A DNA stretch of 64,000 bases from Blautia sp. SC05B48 (GCF_005848555.1 NZ_CP040518.1:434001-498000), one strand, 5' to 3'. Positions 1 through 8,455 are shown, numbered from the stretch's first letter. Program-made: numbers and translations. The notes: a model not told the origin generated them from the sequence alone.

Positions 1-608
1 CCCGCAGGATCCGCAAAATGAAAGAACACGGAACCCATCTCTGCTGCTCCATAGGCTTTCTCACAGAGCACCAGGCAAAAATGCTCAAAGAGGCTGGTCT
101 TGACCGGATCAACCATAACCTGAACAGCAGCCGTTCCTTTTATCATAATATCTGCAGTACACATACCTTTGACCAGCGTGTCCAGAATATCCATATGCTT
201 CAGGGACTTGGTTTCGAGATCTGCAGCGGCGGTATCATTGGCATGGGTGAAAGCAAGGCGGACGTTGTTGACATGCTTCTGGAATTACGTGAGATCCAGC
301 CGGAAGCACTGCCGATCAACTTTCTTCTTCCGATCAAGGGAACTCCTCTCGGAAATGCAGATATTTCCCAGCTGACAACAGAATACTGCATGAAAGTCCT
401 CTGCCTGGCAAGACTTCTTGTACCTAAAGCAGATATCCGATGTGCTGCCGGAAGAGAAGTTTATTTCAAGGGCGAAGAAAAAAAACTGCTCAGTGTTGTA
501 GACTCTATTTTCGCTTCCGGTTATCTTACAGAAGGTGGTCAGGGAATCGAAGACACTCTCAAAACCATCACGGATGCAGGATTCACCTATGAGATCGAAT
601 CTGCGTAA
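1..608 (+). CDS. bioB: Biotin synthase, C-terminal part
   Basis: Radical SAM enzyme that inserts sulfur into dethiobiotin, the last step of biotin synthesis. The frame is open from the window edge (first full codon at base 3), so the N-terminal part with the CxxxCxxC cluster motif lies outside. What remains is the barrel and C-terminal portion: 'INHNLNSS' (substrate-binding region, cf. HNLDT in the family), 'GGIIGMGE', 'PINFLLPIKGTPL' and the C-terminal 'AAGREVYF', all placed as in BioB. Stop TAA at 606-608. bioY follows 100 bases downstream on the same strand, so synthesis and uptake of biotin are probably co-regulated. The family call is firm from these motifs; only the missing N-terminus limits it. 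Confidence 0.9.
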   Translation, partial: RRIRKMKEHGTHLCCSIGFLTEHQAKMLKEAGLDRINHNLNSSRSFYHNICSTHTFDQRVQNIHMLQGLGFEICSGGIIGMGESKADVVDMLLELREIQPEALPINFLLPIKGTPLGNADISQLTTEYCMKVLCLARLLVPKADIRCAAGREVYFKGEEKKLLSVVDSIFASGYLTEGGQGIEDTLKTITDAGFTYEIESA

Positions 609-708
609 GCATCCTTATGGCATATGATCTTTCATACACACTTACAGCATTTCATTGCTTACCCAAACCAGTAAATACATTACCTTTTTCAAAGGAGGCT
701 CTTTTAAT

Positions 709-1254
709 ATGAACCAGACAAATACTGTCTCTGCACCACATACAAAAACCTACGAGATCACCATGACCGCTCTTATGGCAGCTGTCACCTGTATTCTTGC
801 ACCGCTGTCCATTCCAATCGGTCCGGTTCCGATCTCATTTACCAATCTTGCCATCTACCTGTCCCTTTATCTTCTCGGATGGAAAAAAGGAACCATCAGC
901 TATCTGATCTATCTGCTGCTTGGCCTTGTAGGTCTTCCGGTATTTTCCGGATTTACCGGCGGTCCTGCAAAGCTGGCCGGTCCTACAGGAGGATACATCA
1001 TCGGCTTTATCGTTATGGCTGTTATTGCCGGACTGGTAATTGACAACTGCCATAAGCCTCTGATCCAGCTCGTTGGTATGATCGCAGGAACAATTGTATG
1101 CTATCTTTTCGGAACTGTATGGTTCTGCATCGTTGCAGATTCCACTTTCAAAGCGGCTCTTGGAATCTGTGTAATTCCGTTTATTCCGGCAGATCTCATA
1201 AAAATGATCATCGCCATGATCATCGGACCAATGATAAAGAAAAGAATTCGATAG
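709..1254 (+). CDS. bioY: Biotin transporter BioY (ECF S component)
   Basis: Membrane protein that binds biotin and brings it in, usually with the shared EcfAAT module. 181 residues, usual for the family. Hydrophobic segments fill the protein and it carries the BioY signatures 'ISFTNLAIYLSLYLLGWKKG', 'GLPVFSGFTGG' and 'LAGPTGGYIIGF'. The ATG at 709 is chosen because AAAGGAGG lies at 691-698 directly before it; an in-frame ATG at 655 has no ribosome site. It follows bioB and ends in a strong hairpin terminator. No ECF ATPase or T component lies beside it, so it must use a module encoded elsewhere or act alone. Confidence 0.93.
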   Translation: MNQTNTVSAPHTKTYEITMTALMAAVTCILAPLSIPIGPVPISFTNLAIYLSLYLLGWKKGTISYLIYLLLGLVGLPVFSGFTGGPAKLAGPTGGYIIGFIVMAVIAGLVIDNCHKPLIQLVGMIAGTIVCYLFGTVWFCIVADSTFKAALGICVIPFIPADLIKMIIAMIIGPMIKKRIR

Positions 1255-1271
1255 GCTGAAACTCTGTACTA

Positions 1272-1313
1272 AAAGAGGCAGCAGGAAATTTCAACATTTC
1301 CTGCTGCCTCTTT
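1272..1313. terminator. Bidirectional terminator between bioY and CmpB-like gene
   Basis: An 18-base stem (1272-1289 with 1296-1313) with a 6-base loop. The arms start with AAA and end with TTT, so the hairpin works on both strands. It sits between two convergent genes. Confidence 0.85.
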
Positions 1314-1330
1314 ATCGCATTTCTTTTTTC

Positions 1331-2218
1331 TTATCTGAGTTTTTTCTTCAGCTCCTGGATCAGTTCAAAATAATCTCTGTGCTTCATCTCCGGGAAAGCC
1401 TTAATGATTCTTCCCTGGCCGAATACCGTATGATTTGTAATAGAGTTTGACAGCTCATCAAACTGTGCCTGAAGCTCCGCTTTCTTCATCCGAAGCATTT
1501 CAGCAGATTTTTCTCTCTGAGCCACAGTCGCATCTCTGAGCTCTGCCTTAGCAAGAGCAACCTGAACCTTTCCCTCTCCCACCTTCTGTGCTGTGTCAAT
1601 GGTAGTTGTTGCCAGAGTATCACTGAGCTTATCGCTCACGATCCTCAGATCTGCACGTACCTTATCCAGTCGGGTAAGCTTCTTATTCAGTCCGTGGATC
1701 ACCGCCACTGTTACAATAAAATCTACCAGATACACCGCATACAGAATTGCCATAACAACCCATTCCAGTGTGGAAGGTGTATGAGAAGCCTGACGCTCCA
1801 CATACTTCTGAAAAACCTTTACAACCATCACAATGGCAAGTCCCCATATCAGGGAAAACTCAAGACAGATATAGCCGTGAAAATTCAGTGGCTTATTGGA
1901 ATAATCCCACCATCTTGCATGGAAGCATACATCCAGAAGCCATCCGGCAACCAGCTCTACCGCAGTTGCAAGAACGATTCCAAACAGAAAGATCATTCCC
2001 TCACTCATCTGATGTCCGCCGCTCTGAAGCGTATTAAGCAACGCAAACACGGAAAGTACACCAAATCCGTACACCGGGCATACCGGACCGTTGAGAAATC
2101 CCCGGTTTATAACCTTTCCTAATGTTACTGCATGGAAGATAACTTCAACGACCCATCCTCCAAAAGAATAAAACAAAAAATACAGACATATCTGAAAATA
2201 CGTCATCCCGCAAATCAT
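1331..2218 (-). CDS. Putative ABC-transporter type IV (CmpB-like) membrane protein
   Basis: Family PF06541, found widely in Firmicutes and of unproven function. The N-terminal half holds about five hydrophobic segments with the family-typical 'FYSFGGWVVEVIFH', 'NRGFLNGPVCPVYGFG', 'ELVAGWLLD' and 'WWDYSNKPLNFHGYICLEFS'. Roughly residues 190-260 form a charged, Ala/Glu/Lys-rich helix likely to be a coiled coil. The start is put at 2218 because AAAGGAGG sits just upstream; the longer frame from 2245 would run through that ribosome site. It converges with bioY, and no ABC ATPase is nearby, so the transporter label is only a family name. Confidence 0.75.
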   Translation of the reverse strand: MICGMTYFQICLYFLFYSFGGWVVEVIFHAVTLGKVINRGFLNGPVCPVYGFGVLSVFALLNTLQSGGHQMSEGMIFLFGIVLATAVELVAGWLLDVCFHARWWDYSNKPLNFHGYICLEFSLIWGLAIVMVVKVFQKYVERQASHTPSTLEWVVMAILYAVYLVDFIVTVAVIHGLNKKLTRLDKVRADLRIVSDKLSDTLATTTIDTAQKVGEGKVQVALAKAELRDATVAQREKSAEMLRMKKAELQAQFDELSNSITNHTVFGQGRIIKAFPEMKHRDYFELIQELKKKLR

Positions 2219-2340
2219 CCAGTCCTCCTCCTTTACAGCTGTCAAGATTCCGGCAGCTATTTCAGGGTCAGTGCCATCACCTCTGCCGGGGTGATTTTGA
2301 TTATATCATATCACCCCCTCATTTACATCCCTTTATCCGG

Positions 2341-3692
2341 TCATTCTTCCGAAACAATTTCTTTTTTCGCACGAGTGAAGTACAGAAAGAATCCGATGTT
2401 CAGAATGATTCCCACTGTGGTAGATACCGGTGCTGCAAGTCCGATCTTTGTCAGGCTGGCATCCGGCTGGATACTCATGAAGTACGCCATTGGAAGTCGT
2501 ACCAGAAGCGTCTGGACCAGACCCTGGACCATAACCCAGATGGTCTGGTTGTTTCCGTTGAAATAGCCTATCATACTGAACAGAACAGCTGTAACCAGTG
2601 TCTCCGGTGCAAAGCCCTTCAGATAATCAAAGCCTTTTTGGATAACACCGGCATCTGTTGAAAAGAATCCTGCCAGTACATCCCCTTCAGAAGGATCAGG
2701 ATAAATACCAGGCATCCCACAGACAGACCAACTCCAATTCCCGTAAGCATAGATTTTTTCGCACGTTTTGGCTTTCCGGCTCCTACGTTCTGTGAAACAA
2801 AGGAAGCCATGGACTGCATCAGAGAGCTTGGAACCAGCATGGCAAAGTTTACGATCTTACATGCAACTCCGTAACCGGAGGATGCTTCCAGACCCAGGCG
2901 ATTGACAAATGCACACAAAGCAAGGAATGAAATCTGGGTCAGGAATTCCTGAAGTGCCAGCGGCAGTCCGATCTTAAGAAAACGTCTGCACTGAGGATTC
3001 AGCCGGAAATCTTTTTTTGTAATGGTAAACGGAAGCTTCTTCTTTATCAGCAGAACTACTGCAAATACAACACTTAAGGCCTGAGCAGAAACCGTAGCAA
3101 TAGCTGCCCCTGCTGCATCCATATGTAAGCCGGCTACCAGTACCAGGTCTCCGATCACATTTACAATACATGCCACCAGCACAAACAGCAGCGGAGATTT
3201 ACTGTCACCAAGGCCACGGAAAATAGCAGACAGCAGGTTATACGCAACAATAAAGAAAATTCCGCTTCCACAGATCCGTACATAAGATGCAGTCAGCGCT
3301 ACCGCTTCTTCCGGTGCCTGCATCAGCACGGAGATCGGATGTGCAAAACCTACCATAACAATAAACAGCACGATCGATATCATGGTAAAGACGATCGCAG
3401 CCCCACCGATGACGGAGCCGATCTGCTCCGGTCTTTTTTCTCCAAGATAACGCGCGATCAGAACTGTGATACCCATAGCAAACTGAATCACTACAAAGGT
3501 AACCAGATTCAGTACCTGACTTCCGGTGGAAACCGCTGACAATCCGGATGTGGAACCAAATCTTCCCACCACAAGAAGGTCGACCGCACCATAGGCTGCC
3601 TGCAGGATCAGTGCGCCGAGTACCGGCATCATAAATGCGACCAGCTTCTTCAGGATATTTCCCTGGGTAAAATCTGCCTTATCATTTGTCAT
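2341..3692 (-). pseudogene. MATE family efflux transporter, frameshifted
   Basis: A multidrug/toxin extrusion pump would be about 450 residues with 12 membrane helices. The sequence is split: the N-terminal frame (3692 down to about 2690, 'NILKKLVAFMMPVLGALILQ...') reads through helices 1-9 or so. The family sequence then continues in another frame ('GDVLAGFFSTD...' to the stop at 2341). The switch is at about 2682-2688, in an AAGGGG run on the coding strand, where one missing base would restore the frame. It is therefore either a real inactivating change or a homopolymer error. ATG 3692 has AGGAGAG before it. Its start overlaps the end of the marR-type gene by 11 bases, a typical regulator-pump pair. 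Confidence 0.85.
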
Positions 3693-4134
3693 AATCTTCT
3701 CTCCTGTCACACATAATCTGATAAAATTTCCCGACGGTCCGGATCATACTGTCTGCTTCTTCTTCGGAAATCTCTGAAAGATAGGGCGCCAGACTGCTGA
3801 AATAATCCTGATCATACTTCCTGGAAAGCCTCTCTCCTTTTTCTGTTATGGAGATGTAAGTAACGCGCCCGTCATCCGGAGACGTAAGCTTCTGAAGATA
3901 TCCCTTTGCCTCCATTTCTTTCACTGTTCTGGTAACACCCGGACGCGGCAGGTTCATGGCATCACTGATATCAGAGAGCCGGATATCCTTTTTTTCTCTC
4001 TGCAGAGAATGGATCACATCCAGATACTGTATGTAGGATGGCATTACTCCCTGTGGCAGTGGCGGAAGCATATCCCGGATCCGCTTTGCCTGATAAAACG
4101 CATCAAACATCCGCTTGATCTTTTCATTTGTCAT
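3682..4134 (-). CDS. MarR family transcriptional regulator
   Basis: 150-residue winged-helix regulator. The central segment 'IRLSDISDAMNLPRPGVTRTVKEMEAKGYLQK' is the recognition helix-turn-helix, followed by the wing 'SPDDGRVTYISITEKG', which carries the classic D-x-R of the family. The start at 4134 is preferred to 4149 because TGAGGAG lies 6 bases before it. It is translationally coupled to the MATE pump gene and very probably represses it, with release by a toxic ligand. An inverted repeat just upstream (4150-4183) is a good autoregulatory operator. Confidence 0.88.
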   Translation of the reverse strand: MTNEKIKRMFDAFYQAKRIRDMLPPLPQGVMPSYIQYLDVIHSLQREKKDIRLSDISDAMNLPRPGVTRTVKEMEAKGYLQKLTSPDDGRVTYISITEKGERLSRKYDQDYFSSLAPYLSEISEEEADSMIRTVGKFYQIMCDRREDYDK

Positions 4135-4149
4135 AAAAAAGCTCCTCAT

Positions 4150-4183
4150 ATAATTATCTTAGTTAATTACCATTGATAATTAT
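4150..4183. promoter_or_regulatory. Candidate MarR operator
   Basis: Perfect 9-base inverted repeat ATAATTATC (4150-4158) and GATAATTAT (4175-4183). A second near-palindrome, GTTAATTAC, lies between them (about 4162-4170). It sits right in front of the marR start. AT-rich palindromes like this are usual MarR sites; binding here is inferred. Confidence 0.5.
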
Positions 4184-4224
4184 ACGAGGAATTTATGGTT
4201 TGTCAAGCATGTTTTATTTTTCTG

Positions 4225-4278
4225 TTACAAAGTAGCTTTCTATTACAGAGTAGCTTTCTATTACAGAGTAACTTTCTA
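4225..4278. repeat. Three tandem 18-base repeats
   Basis: TTACAAAGTAGCTTTCTA at 4225-4242 and two near-identical copies at 4243-4260 and 4261-4278 (one or two differences). The array lies just past the stop of the decayed gene at 4284. No spacers, so not CRISPR. Confidence 0.85.
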
Positions 4279-4283
4279 TTAAT

Positions 4284-4692
4284 CTATGCTTCTAATGCCT
4301 CTTTCAGAGAAGCTTCAAAGATCTCAAGTCCTTTCTCCATCTGCTCATCGGTCATGGTAAGCGGTGCAAGGTTCAGATATCTGGCCTGTGCCATCACACG
4401 CTCTCGGCTTAAATGTTCTGCATCCAGAATAGAGGAAGACAGCTGCTCTGCGGCGTTTCTGTCCTTTTCCTCCAGCACGAGTTTCCGGCTGTCGTTGGTG
4501 ACACTGGGATTTGTCAGAACTACGAATTCTCCTCCATGGATATAGTTATTCAATCCTGTATTCACTTTTGATGCACGGCAGGCAGTCTGCAAAATAGCCC
4601 CATCGTACAGACTACTCCAGACCGTTTTCCCCTGCTTTCAGCTTCAGAACTTCTGTAAGCTCCGGGATCTGCATCATATTTCTACAATTCAT
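4284..4692 (-). pseudogene. PucR-type regulator remnant fused to an aminotransferase-like tail
   Basis: A possible start at 4692 has GGAGGAG before it and reads 'MMQIPELTEVLKLKAGENGLE', the beginning of a PucR/PurC-type N-terminal domain. A TAG stop then follows. The frame goes on as 'SVRWGYFADCLPC', and after a frameshift near 4555 continues as 'YIHGGEFVVLTNPSVTNDS' and 'LVLEEKDRNAAEQL'. A large middle part and the whole HTH domain are missing. The last 30 residues ('LNLAPLTMTDEQMEKGLEIF') look like the end of a class III aminotransferase, so a deletion probably joined two neighbouring genes. The PucR identity is fairly clear; the aminotransferase origin of the tail is an inference. Confidence 0.6.
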
Positions 4693-4698
4693 AAAACA

Positions 4699-5007
4699 CT
4701 ACTCCTCCCACTGATACTGCTTCATATCTACACATCCATTTGCCTTAAACTCCACACCCTCGTCTTCCAGAAGCATCTTCTGCTCTCTCCAGCCTGGTGC
4801 AGTACGCCCTGCATGGTTCACAACTCTGTGGCAGGGATACTTCCCGTAAAATTCTGCCATACCTAAGACTTTTCCTACAAGACGTGAATTTTTATCCCGG
4901 CCAATCAGACGTGCGATCTGTCCGTAGGAGGCCACTTTTCCTTCCGGTATTTCTTCCACTACGGACAGTATCTCGTAAATCAGATCCTCATCCAGTATTT
5001 TTCCCAT
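4699..5007 (-). CDS. MGMT family protein (DNA-binding domain only)
   Basis: 102 residues covering just the C-terminal DNA-binding and alkyl-acceptor domain of O6-alkylguanine transferases: 'IPEGKVASYGQIARLIGR' (helix-turn-helix), 'RLVGKVLG' and 'YPCHRVVNHAGRTAPGW'. The acceptor cysteine in PCHRV is present, unlike the alkyltransferase-like proteins that carry PWHRV. It lacks the N-terminal ribonuclease-like domain. The start at 5007 is chosen over 5055 because GGAGGAAAG precedes it. It lies downstream of a full Ogt-type gene, so two related repair proteins sit in tandem. Confidence 0.85.
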   Translation of the reverse strand: MGKILDEDLIYEILSVVEEIPEGKVASYGQIARLIGRDKNSRLVGKVLGMAEFYGKYPCHRVVNHAGRTAPGWREQKMLLEDEGVEFKANGCVDMKQYQWEE

Positions 5008-5114
5008 GATCTTTCCTCCGCAATCCTGCTGGCAATTTTCATAGCATGCTTTCATAAATAAAATATCTGTCTTTTCTTGGATGTCTGCACCAGACCGTCC
5101 TCTCAGCCGGAGTT

Positions 5115-5648
5115 TTACAGTGCAGTTCCTTTCTTTGGAACAAATAAACGGCTCATATCTGTACGCTCCAGCTTAAGAAGTAAAATTTTTTTGTCAATTC
5201 CTCCGGCGTATCCTGTCAGACTTCCATTTGTTCCTACGACCCGATGGCAGGGAATGATAATGGAAATTTCATTATGACCAACCGCACCGCCTACTGCCTG
5301 GGCCGACATATGAGAAGTATTTTTCATCACTGCCATTCTGCGCGCAATTTCTCCATATGTGATCGTCTGTCCGTAAGGGATCTGTAATAAAATCTTCCAC
5401 ACTTCCTGTCTGAATACTGAACCAGTGGGATGAAGTGGCGGAGTAAATTTCGGTTCTTCACCGGAGAAATATACATCCAGCCATTTTTTTGCTTTTGTGA
5501 GAATTTTCGTTTCCTGTGGAACATAATCTTCCGGAAGTGTATTTGCAAAATATTTCTGTCCTTCAAACCACAGACCGGTAAGTCCGATTTCATCTGCAGC
5601 AAGTAAAATATCTCCGATTAGCGCTTTATATTTGCATGTGTATACCAT
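5115..5648 (-). CDS. ogt: Methylated-DNA--protein-cysteine S-methyltransferase
   Basis: Suicide repair enzyme that takes the methyl group from O6-methylguanine. About 177 residues, normal for Ogt. The N-terminal domain ('ILLAADEIGLTGLWFEGQKYF') is followed by the helix-turn-helix 'IPYGQTITYGEIARRM' and the active site 'IIPCHRVVGTNGSLTGYAGG', whose cysteine accepts the alkyl group. The start at 5648 ('MVYTC...') fits the family N-terminus; 5666 is an alternative and neither has a strong ribosome site. Same strand as the MGMT-type gene, with about 107 bases between. Confidence 0.92.
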   Translation of the reverse strand: MVYTCKYKALIGDILLAADEIGLTGLWFEGQKYFANTLPEDYVPQETKILTKAKKWLDVYFSGEEPKFTPPLHPTGSVFRQEVWKILLQIPYGQTITYGEIARRMAVMKNTSHMSAQAVGGAVGHNEISIIIPCHRVVGTNGSLTGYAGGIDKKILLLKLERTDMSRLFVPKKGTAL

Positions 5649-5724
5649 ATTTTTCCCCACATTCATTTATCTCTACATTTTTTTCTAATTCACTTTCTGT
5701 ATCATCTTAAAAAACACTTTTCGC

Positions 5725-5957
5725 TTATACATATAGAATTTTCTTATCTTGTCTGCCTTTTTCCAATATCAGCTCCTGCAGTTTTTCATCCAATTCCCGT
5801 TTTTTATCTTCGGATAACTGTACCCAGACATCAGTAAGTCTGGCCATTTCCCGGATTACATCTTCATAGCCGTTAAGCCCCGCTATTGACATTCCACGGA
5901 AGCATAGAATGATTTCAGATCAATAGCTATATAGATATGTTCTTCTTTTTTATCCAT
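5725..5957 (-). pseudogene. Scar of a UmuC/DinB-like polymerase and YolD-like gene pair
   Basis: An ATG at 5957 with GGAGGTG upstream begins 'MDKKEEHIYIAIDLKSFYAS', the first residues of a Y-family DNA polymerase (the D-L-x-S-F-Y-A-S-V-E motif). It stops at TAG 5883-5885. In the next frame (5892-5725) a 55-residue stretch, 'LNGYEDVIREMARLTD...LSEDKKRELDEKLQEL', resembles the end of YolD-like proteins, which are often encoded beside such polymerases. About 400 polymerase codons are gone, so a deletion appears to have joined the start of one gene to the end of the other. Confidence 0.65.
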
Positions 5958-6038
5958 GGACACACCTCCGGAAATTTTTTCTTTTCTTATTATATCAGAA
6001 AATGTGTTCGATTATAGATTTTTTTCTCTTTTTATGCA

Positions 6039-6076
6039 AAAAAACTCCTCCGGTTTTACTGCCGGAGGAGTTTTTT
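6039..6076. terminator. Terminator after the antitoxin-like gene
   Basis: 15-base perfect stem (6039-6053 with 6062-6076), GC-rich core CTCCTCCGG, A-run on one side and T-run on the other, so active in both directions. It lies just past the stop at 6082 of the antitoxin-like gene. Confidence 0.85.
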
Positions 6077-6081
6077 CCATT

Positions 6082-6261
6082 TTATGCGTTTTTCTTTCGA
6101 TTTCGCTGTATCACACTGCTTTTAAAAGCTTTATACATTGCTGGTGACAATTCTGGTGCATCTTCATCTGGTACAATTGGTGATTTTTTTGCATTCATAA
6201 CTTCCTGTATTTGCTCTTTTGTCGGCTTCTGCCCTTTATTAATAGTAAATGTTTTGATCAT
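6082..6261 (-). CDS. Small antitoxin-like protein beside BrnT
   Basis: 59 residues, starting 'MIKTFTINKGQKPTKEQIQE' and ending 'PELSPAMYKAFKSSVIQRN'. The ATG at 6261 follows GGAGAGGAGG. Its start overlaps the end of the BrnT toxin frame by 23 bases, the usual toxin-then-antitoxin order of brnTA. The sequence is not a classic BrnA. The closest thing I recognise is the small acidic partner proteins seen next to BrnT in Clostridia, so antitoxin is inferred from position and size. The gene is intact although the toxin is broken. Confidence 0.6.
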   Translation of the reverse strand: MIKTFTINKGQKPTKEQIQEVMNAKKSPIVPDEDAPELSPAMYKAFKSSVIQRNRKKNA

Positions 6262-6517
6262 AATAGAGCCTCCTCTCCGATTCCGTTGCCAACCTAGCTG
6301 AAATCAACCGAATGTTTTCTTTTCTTTCGGTAAACACCACAAATAAAACTTCACCAACACATCCTATAGCAATATATCTGTCTTCTTCTGTACTGTGCTC
6401 AAAATCATACATTTCTATGTAATTCTTATCTTAAAATACATATGCTGCAGTTTCGAATGATATCTTATGTTTTTTCTGATTGATCAGATTCTTTTCCTGA
6501 TCCCACTCAAATTTCAA
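6239..6517 (-). pseudogene. brnT: BrnT family toxin with an internal stop
   Basis: Ribonuclease toxin of type II brnTA systems, about 92 residues. From a TTG start at 6517 (AGGAGAG upstream) it reads 'KFEWDQEKNLINQKKHKISF', then after the break 'DKNYIEMYDFEHSTEEDRYI', 'VVFTERKENIRLISARLA' and 'ESERRLY', matching BrnT from end to end. Codon 29 is TAA (6431-6433), so only 28 residues would be made. No frameshift is present; a single base change explains it. The antitoxin-like gene overlaps its 3' end. Confidence 0.82.
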
Positions 6518-6605
6518 TTAATCACTCTCCTACTTTTTTCTAAGTATATCATACATGGAATTTTCAGACTAGTAAAATAAATATAAACAATATTATAATA
6601 GTATA

Positions 6606-6653
6606 AGAAAAAGCGGCAGAACCTCTATTTCTGCAGGTTCTACCGCTTTTTAT
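6606..6653 (-). terminator. Terminator of fhs
   Basis: Imperfect hairpin with outer arms AAAAAGCGG and CCGCTTTTT and inner arms AGAACCT and AGGTTCT. Read on the minus strand it ends in a T-run, just after the fhs stop. Confidence 0.8.
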
Positions 6654-6687
6654 CTGAATTCCCCTCAAAAACTCTCTATACGTTATA

Positions 6688-8373
6688 TCAGAACAGTCCT
6701 GTGATCTTACCGCTCTCGTCTACGTCGATCTTAGTTGCTGCCGGTACTTTCGGGAGACCTGGCATGGTCATGATCTCACCTGTCAGTGCAACAACAAATC
6801 CTGCACCTGCGGAAATCTTAAGATTTCTTACTGTTACCTCGAAATCTGTCGGAGCACCAAGCTTTGTCTGGTCGTCTGTTAAGCTGTACTGGGTCTTAGC
6901 TACACAGATCGGACAGTTGCCAAATCCAAGTGCCTCCAGCTGTTTCGCCTGCTTCTGAGCATTTGCTGTAAGAACCACTTTCTTTCCACCATAAACCTTC
7001 TGTACGATCTGGTTCAGTTTGTCCTCGATGGAGCCTTCCAGTTCATAAGCATATGTGAAATCATTCGGCTCTTCAACAAGACGGATTACTTCCTCAGCAA
7101 GCTTGATTCCGCCTTCGCCACCTTTTGCCCATACCTCGGAAAGTGCTACGTTTACGCCAAGCTCCTTGCATTTTGCTTCCACAAAATCAAGCTCTGCCTT
7201 GGTATCGGTCGGGAATGCGTTAATAGCTACCACACATGGGAGTTTATATACATTCTTGATATTGCTTACATGCTTCAGAAGGTTCGGGATACCTTTTTCA
7301 AGAGCCTCAAGGTTTTCATTGTTCAGATCAGCCTTTGCAACGCCACCGTTGTATTTCAGGGCACGTACGGTTGCTACGATAACAACTGCACTTGGTGTAA
7401 GACCTGCCATACGGCACTTGATATCCAGGAATTTCTCAGCTCCAAGGTCAGCACCGAAGCCAGCCTCTGTGATCGCGTAATCAGCAAGCTTCATAGCCAT
7501 CTTTGTAGCGGTTACGGAGTTACATCCGTGAGCGATATTTGCGAATGGTCCGCCATGAACGATCGCCGGAACATGCTCCAGTGTCTGTACAAGGTTCGGT
7601 TTCAGGGCATCCTTCAGAAGTGCTGTCATAGCCCCCTCTGCATGAAGGTCTCCTGCTGTTACCGGTTTCTGCTCAGCAACCTTGCCATAAGTGTATCCGA
7701 TGATGATTCTGGAAAGTCTCTCCTTCAGATCTTTGATATCACTTGCCAGACAGAGAACTGCCATGATCTCAGATGCTACGGTAATGTCATATCCGTCCTC
7801 ACGTGGCATACCGTTTGTTCTTCCGCCAAGTCCGTCTACTACATTACGAAGCTGACGGTCGTTCATATCCACGCAGCGTCTCCAGGTGATCTTTCTCGGG
7901 TCGATATTCAGCTCATTACCCTGGAAGATATGGTTGTCGATCATTGCTGCAAGAAGGTTGTTTGCCGCACCGATCGCATGGAAATCACCGGTAAAATGAA
8001 GGTTGATATCCTCCATCGGAACTACCTGTGCATAGCCGCCGCCTGCAGCACCACCCTTGACACCGAATACCGGTCCCAGAGATGGCTCACGAAGAGCTAC
8101 CATAACATTTTTTCCAAGTCTCTGCATTCCATCTGCAAGACCTACGGTTGTCGTAGTTTTTCCCTCACCTGCCGGTGTCGGGTTGATGGCTGTCACAAGG
8201 ATCAGCTTTCCGTCTTTTTTGTCTGTTTCTTTCAGAAGATTATAGTCGATCTTTGCTTTATATTTACCATACTGCTCCAGATACTTGTCATCAATACCTG
8301 CTTTCTCCGCAATCTTGGTAATTGGCTCCATTGTGCACTCCTGTGCGATTTCGATGTCACTTTTGAATCCCAT
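6688..8373 (-). CDS. fhs: Formate--tetrahydrofolate ligase
   Basis: ATP-dependent joining of formate to tetrahydrofolate, giving 10-formyl-THF for purine synthesis and for the methyl branch of the Wood-Ljungdahl pathway. 561 residues, the normal length. The P-loop is '[18 protein letters not shown]'; the family blocks '[20 protein letters not shown]', '[11 protein letters not shown]' and '[16 protein letters not shown]' are all present. The ATG at 8373 follows GGAGAAC; upstream in-frame codons fall inside the riboswitch and are not translated. Controlled by the ZTP riboswitch and terminator in its leader. Confidence 0.97.
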   Translation of the reverse strand: MGFKSDIEIAQECTMEPITKIAEKAGIDDKYLEQYGKYKAKIDYNLLKETDKKDGKLILVTAINPTPAGEGKTTTTVGLADGMQRLGKNVMVALREPSLGPVFGVKGGAAGGGYAQVVPMEDINLHFTGDFHAIGAANNLLAAMIDNHIFQGNELNIDPRKITWRRCVDMNDRQLRNVVDGLGGRTNGMPREDGYDITVASEIMAVLCLASDIKDLKERLSRIIIGYTYGKVAEQKPVTAGDLHAEGAMTALLKDALKPNLVQTLEHVPAIVHGGPFANIAHGCNSVTATKMAMKLADYAITEAGFGADLGAEKFLDIKCRMAGLTPSAVVIVATVRALKYNGGVAKADLNNENLEALEKGIPNLLKHVSNIKNVYKLPCVVAINAFPTDTKAELDFVEAKCKELGVNVALSEVWAKGGEGGIKLAEEVIRLVEEPNDFTYAYELEGSIEDKLNQIVQKVYGGKKVVLTANAQKQAKQLEALGFGNCPICVAKTQYSLTDDQTKLGAPTDFEVTVRNLKISAGAGFVVALTGEIMTMPGLPKVPAATKIDVDESGKITGLF

Positions 8374-8419
8374 AATGTTCTCCTTTCTCCGCTGCAACCG
8401 TCTGCATCTTTTATCCCAT

Positions 8420-8455
8420 AAAAAAGAGCAGTATCTGAAGTTTTTCAAATACTGC
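8420..8455 (-). terminator. Riboswitch-linked terminator of fhs leader
   Basis: On the minus strand, GCAGTATTTGAA pairs with the copy ending at 8428 across a short loop and is followed by a TCTTTTTT run. The left arm begins in the last bases of the ZTP aptamer, so ligand binding can compete with the hairpin. Confidence 0.8.

Noticed and set aside
4225-4278. Possible CRISPR array
   Set aside because: The three repeats are head to tail with no spacers, and there are no cas genes.
7270-8421. 383-codon plus-strand open frame
   Set aside because: Antisense shadow of fhs; the fhs frame carries all the family motifs.
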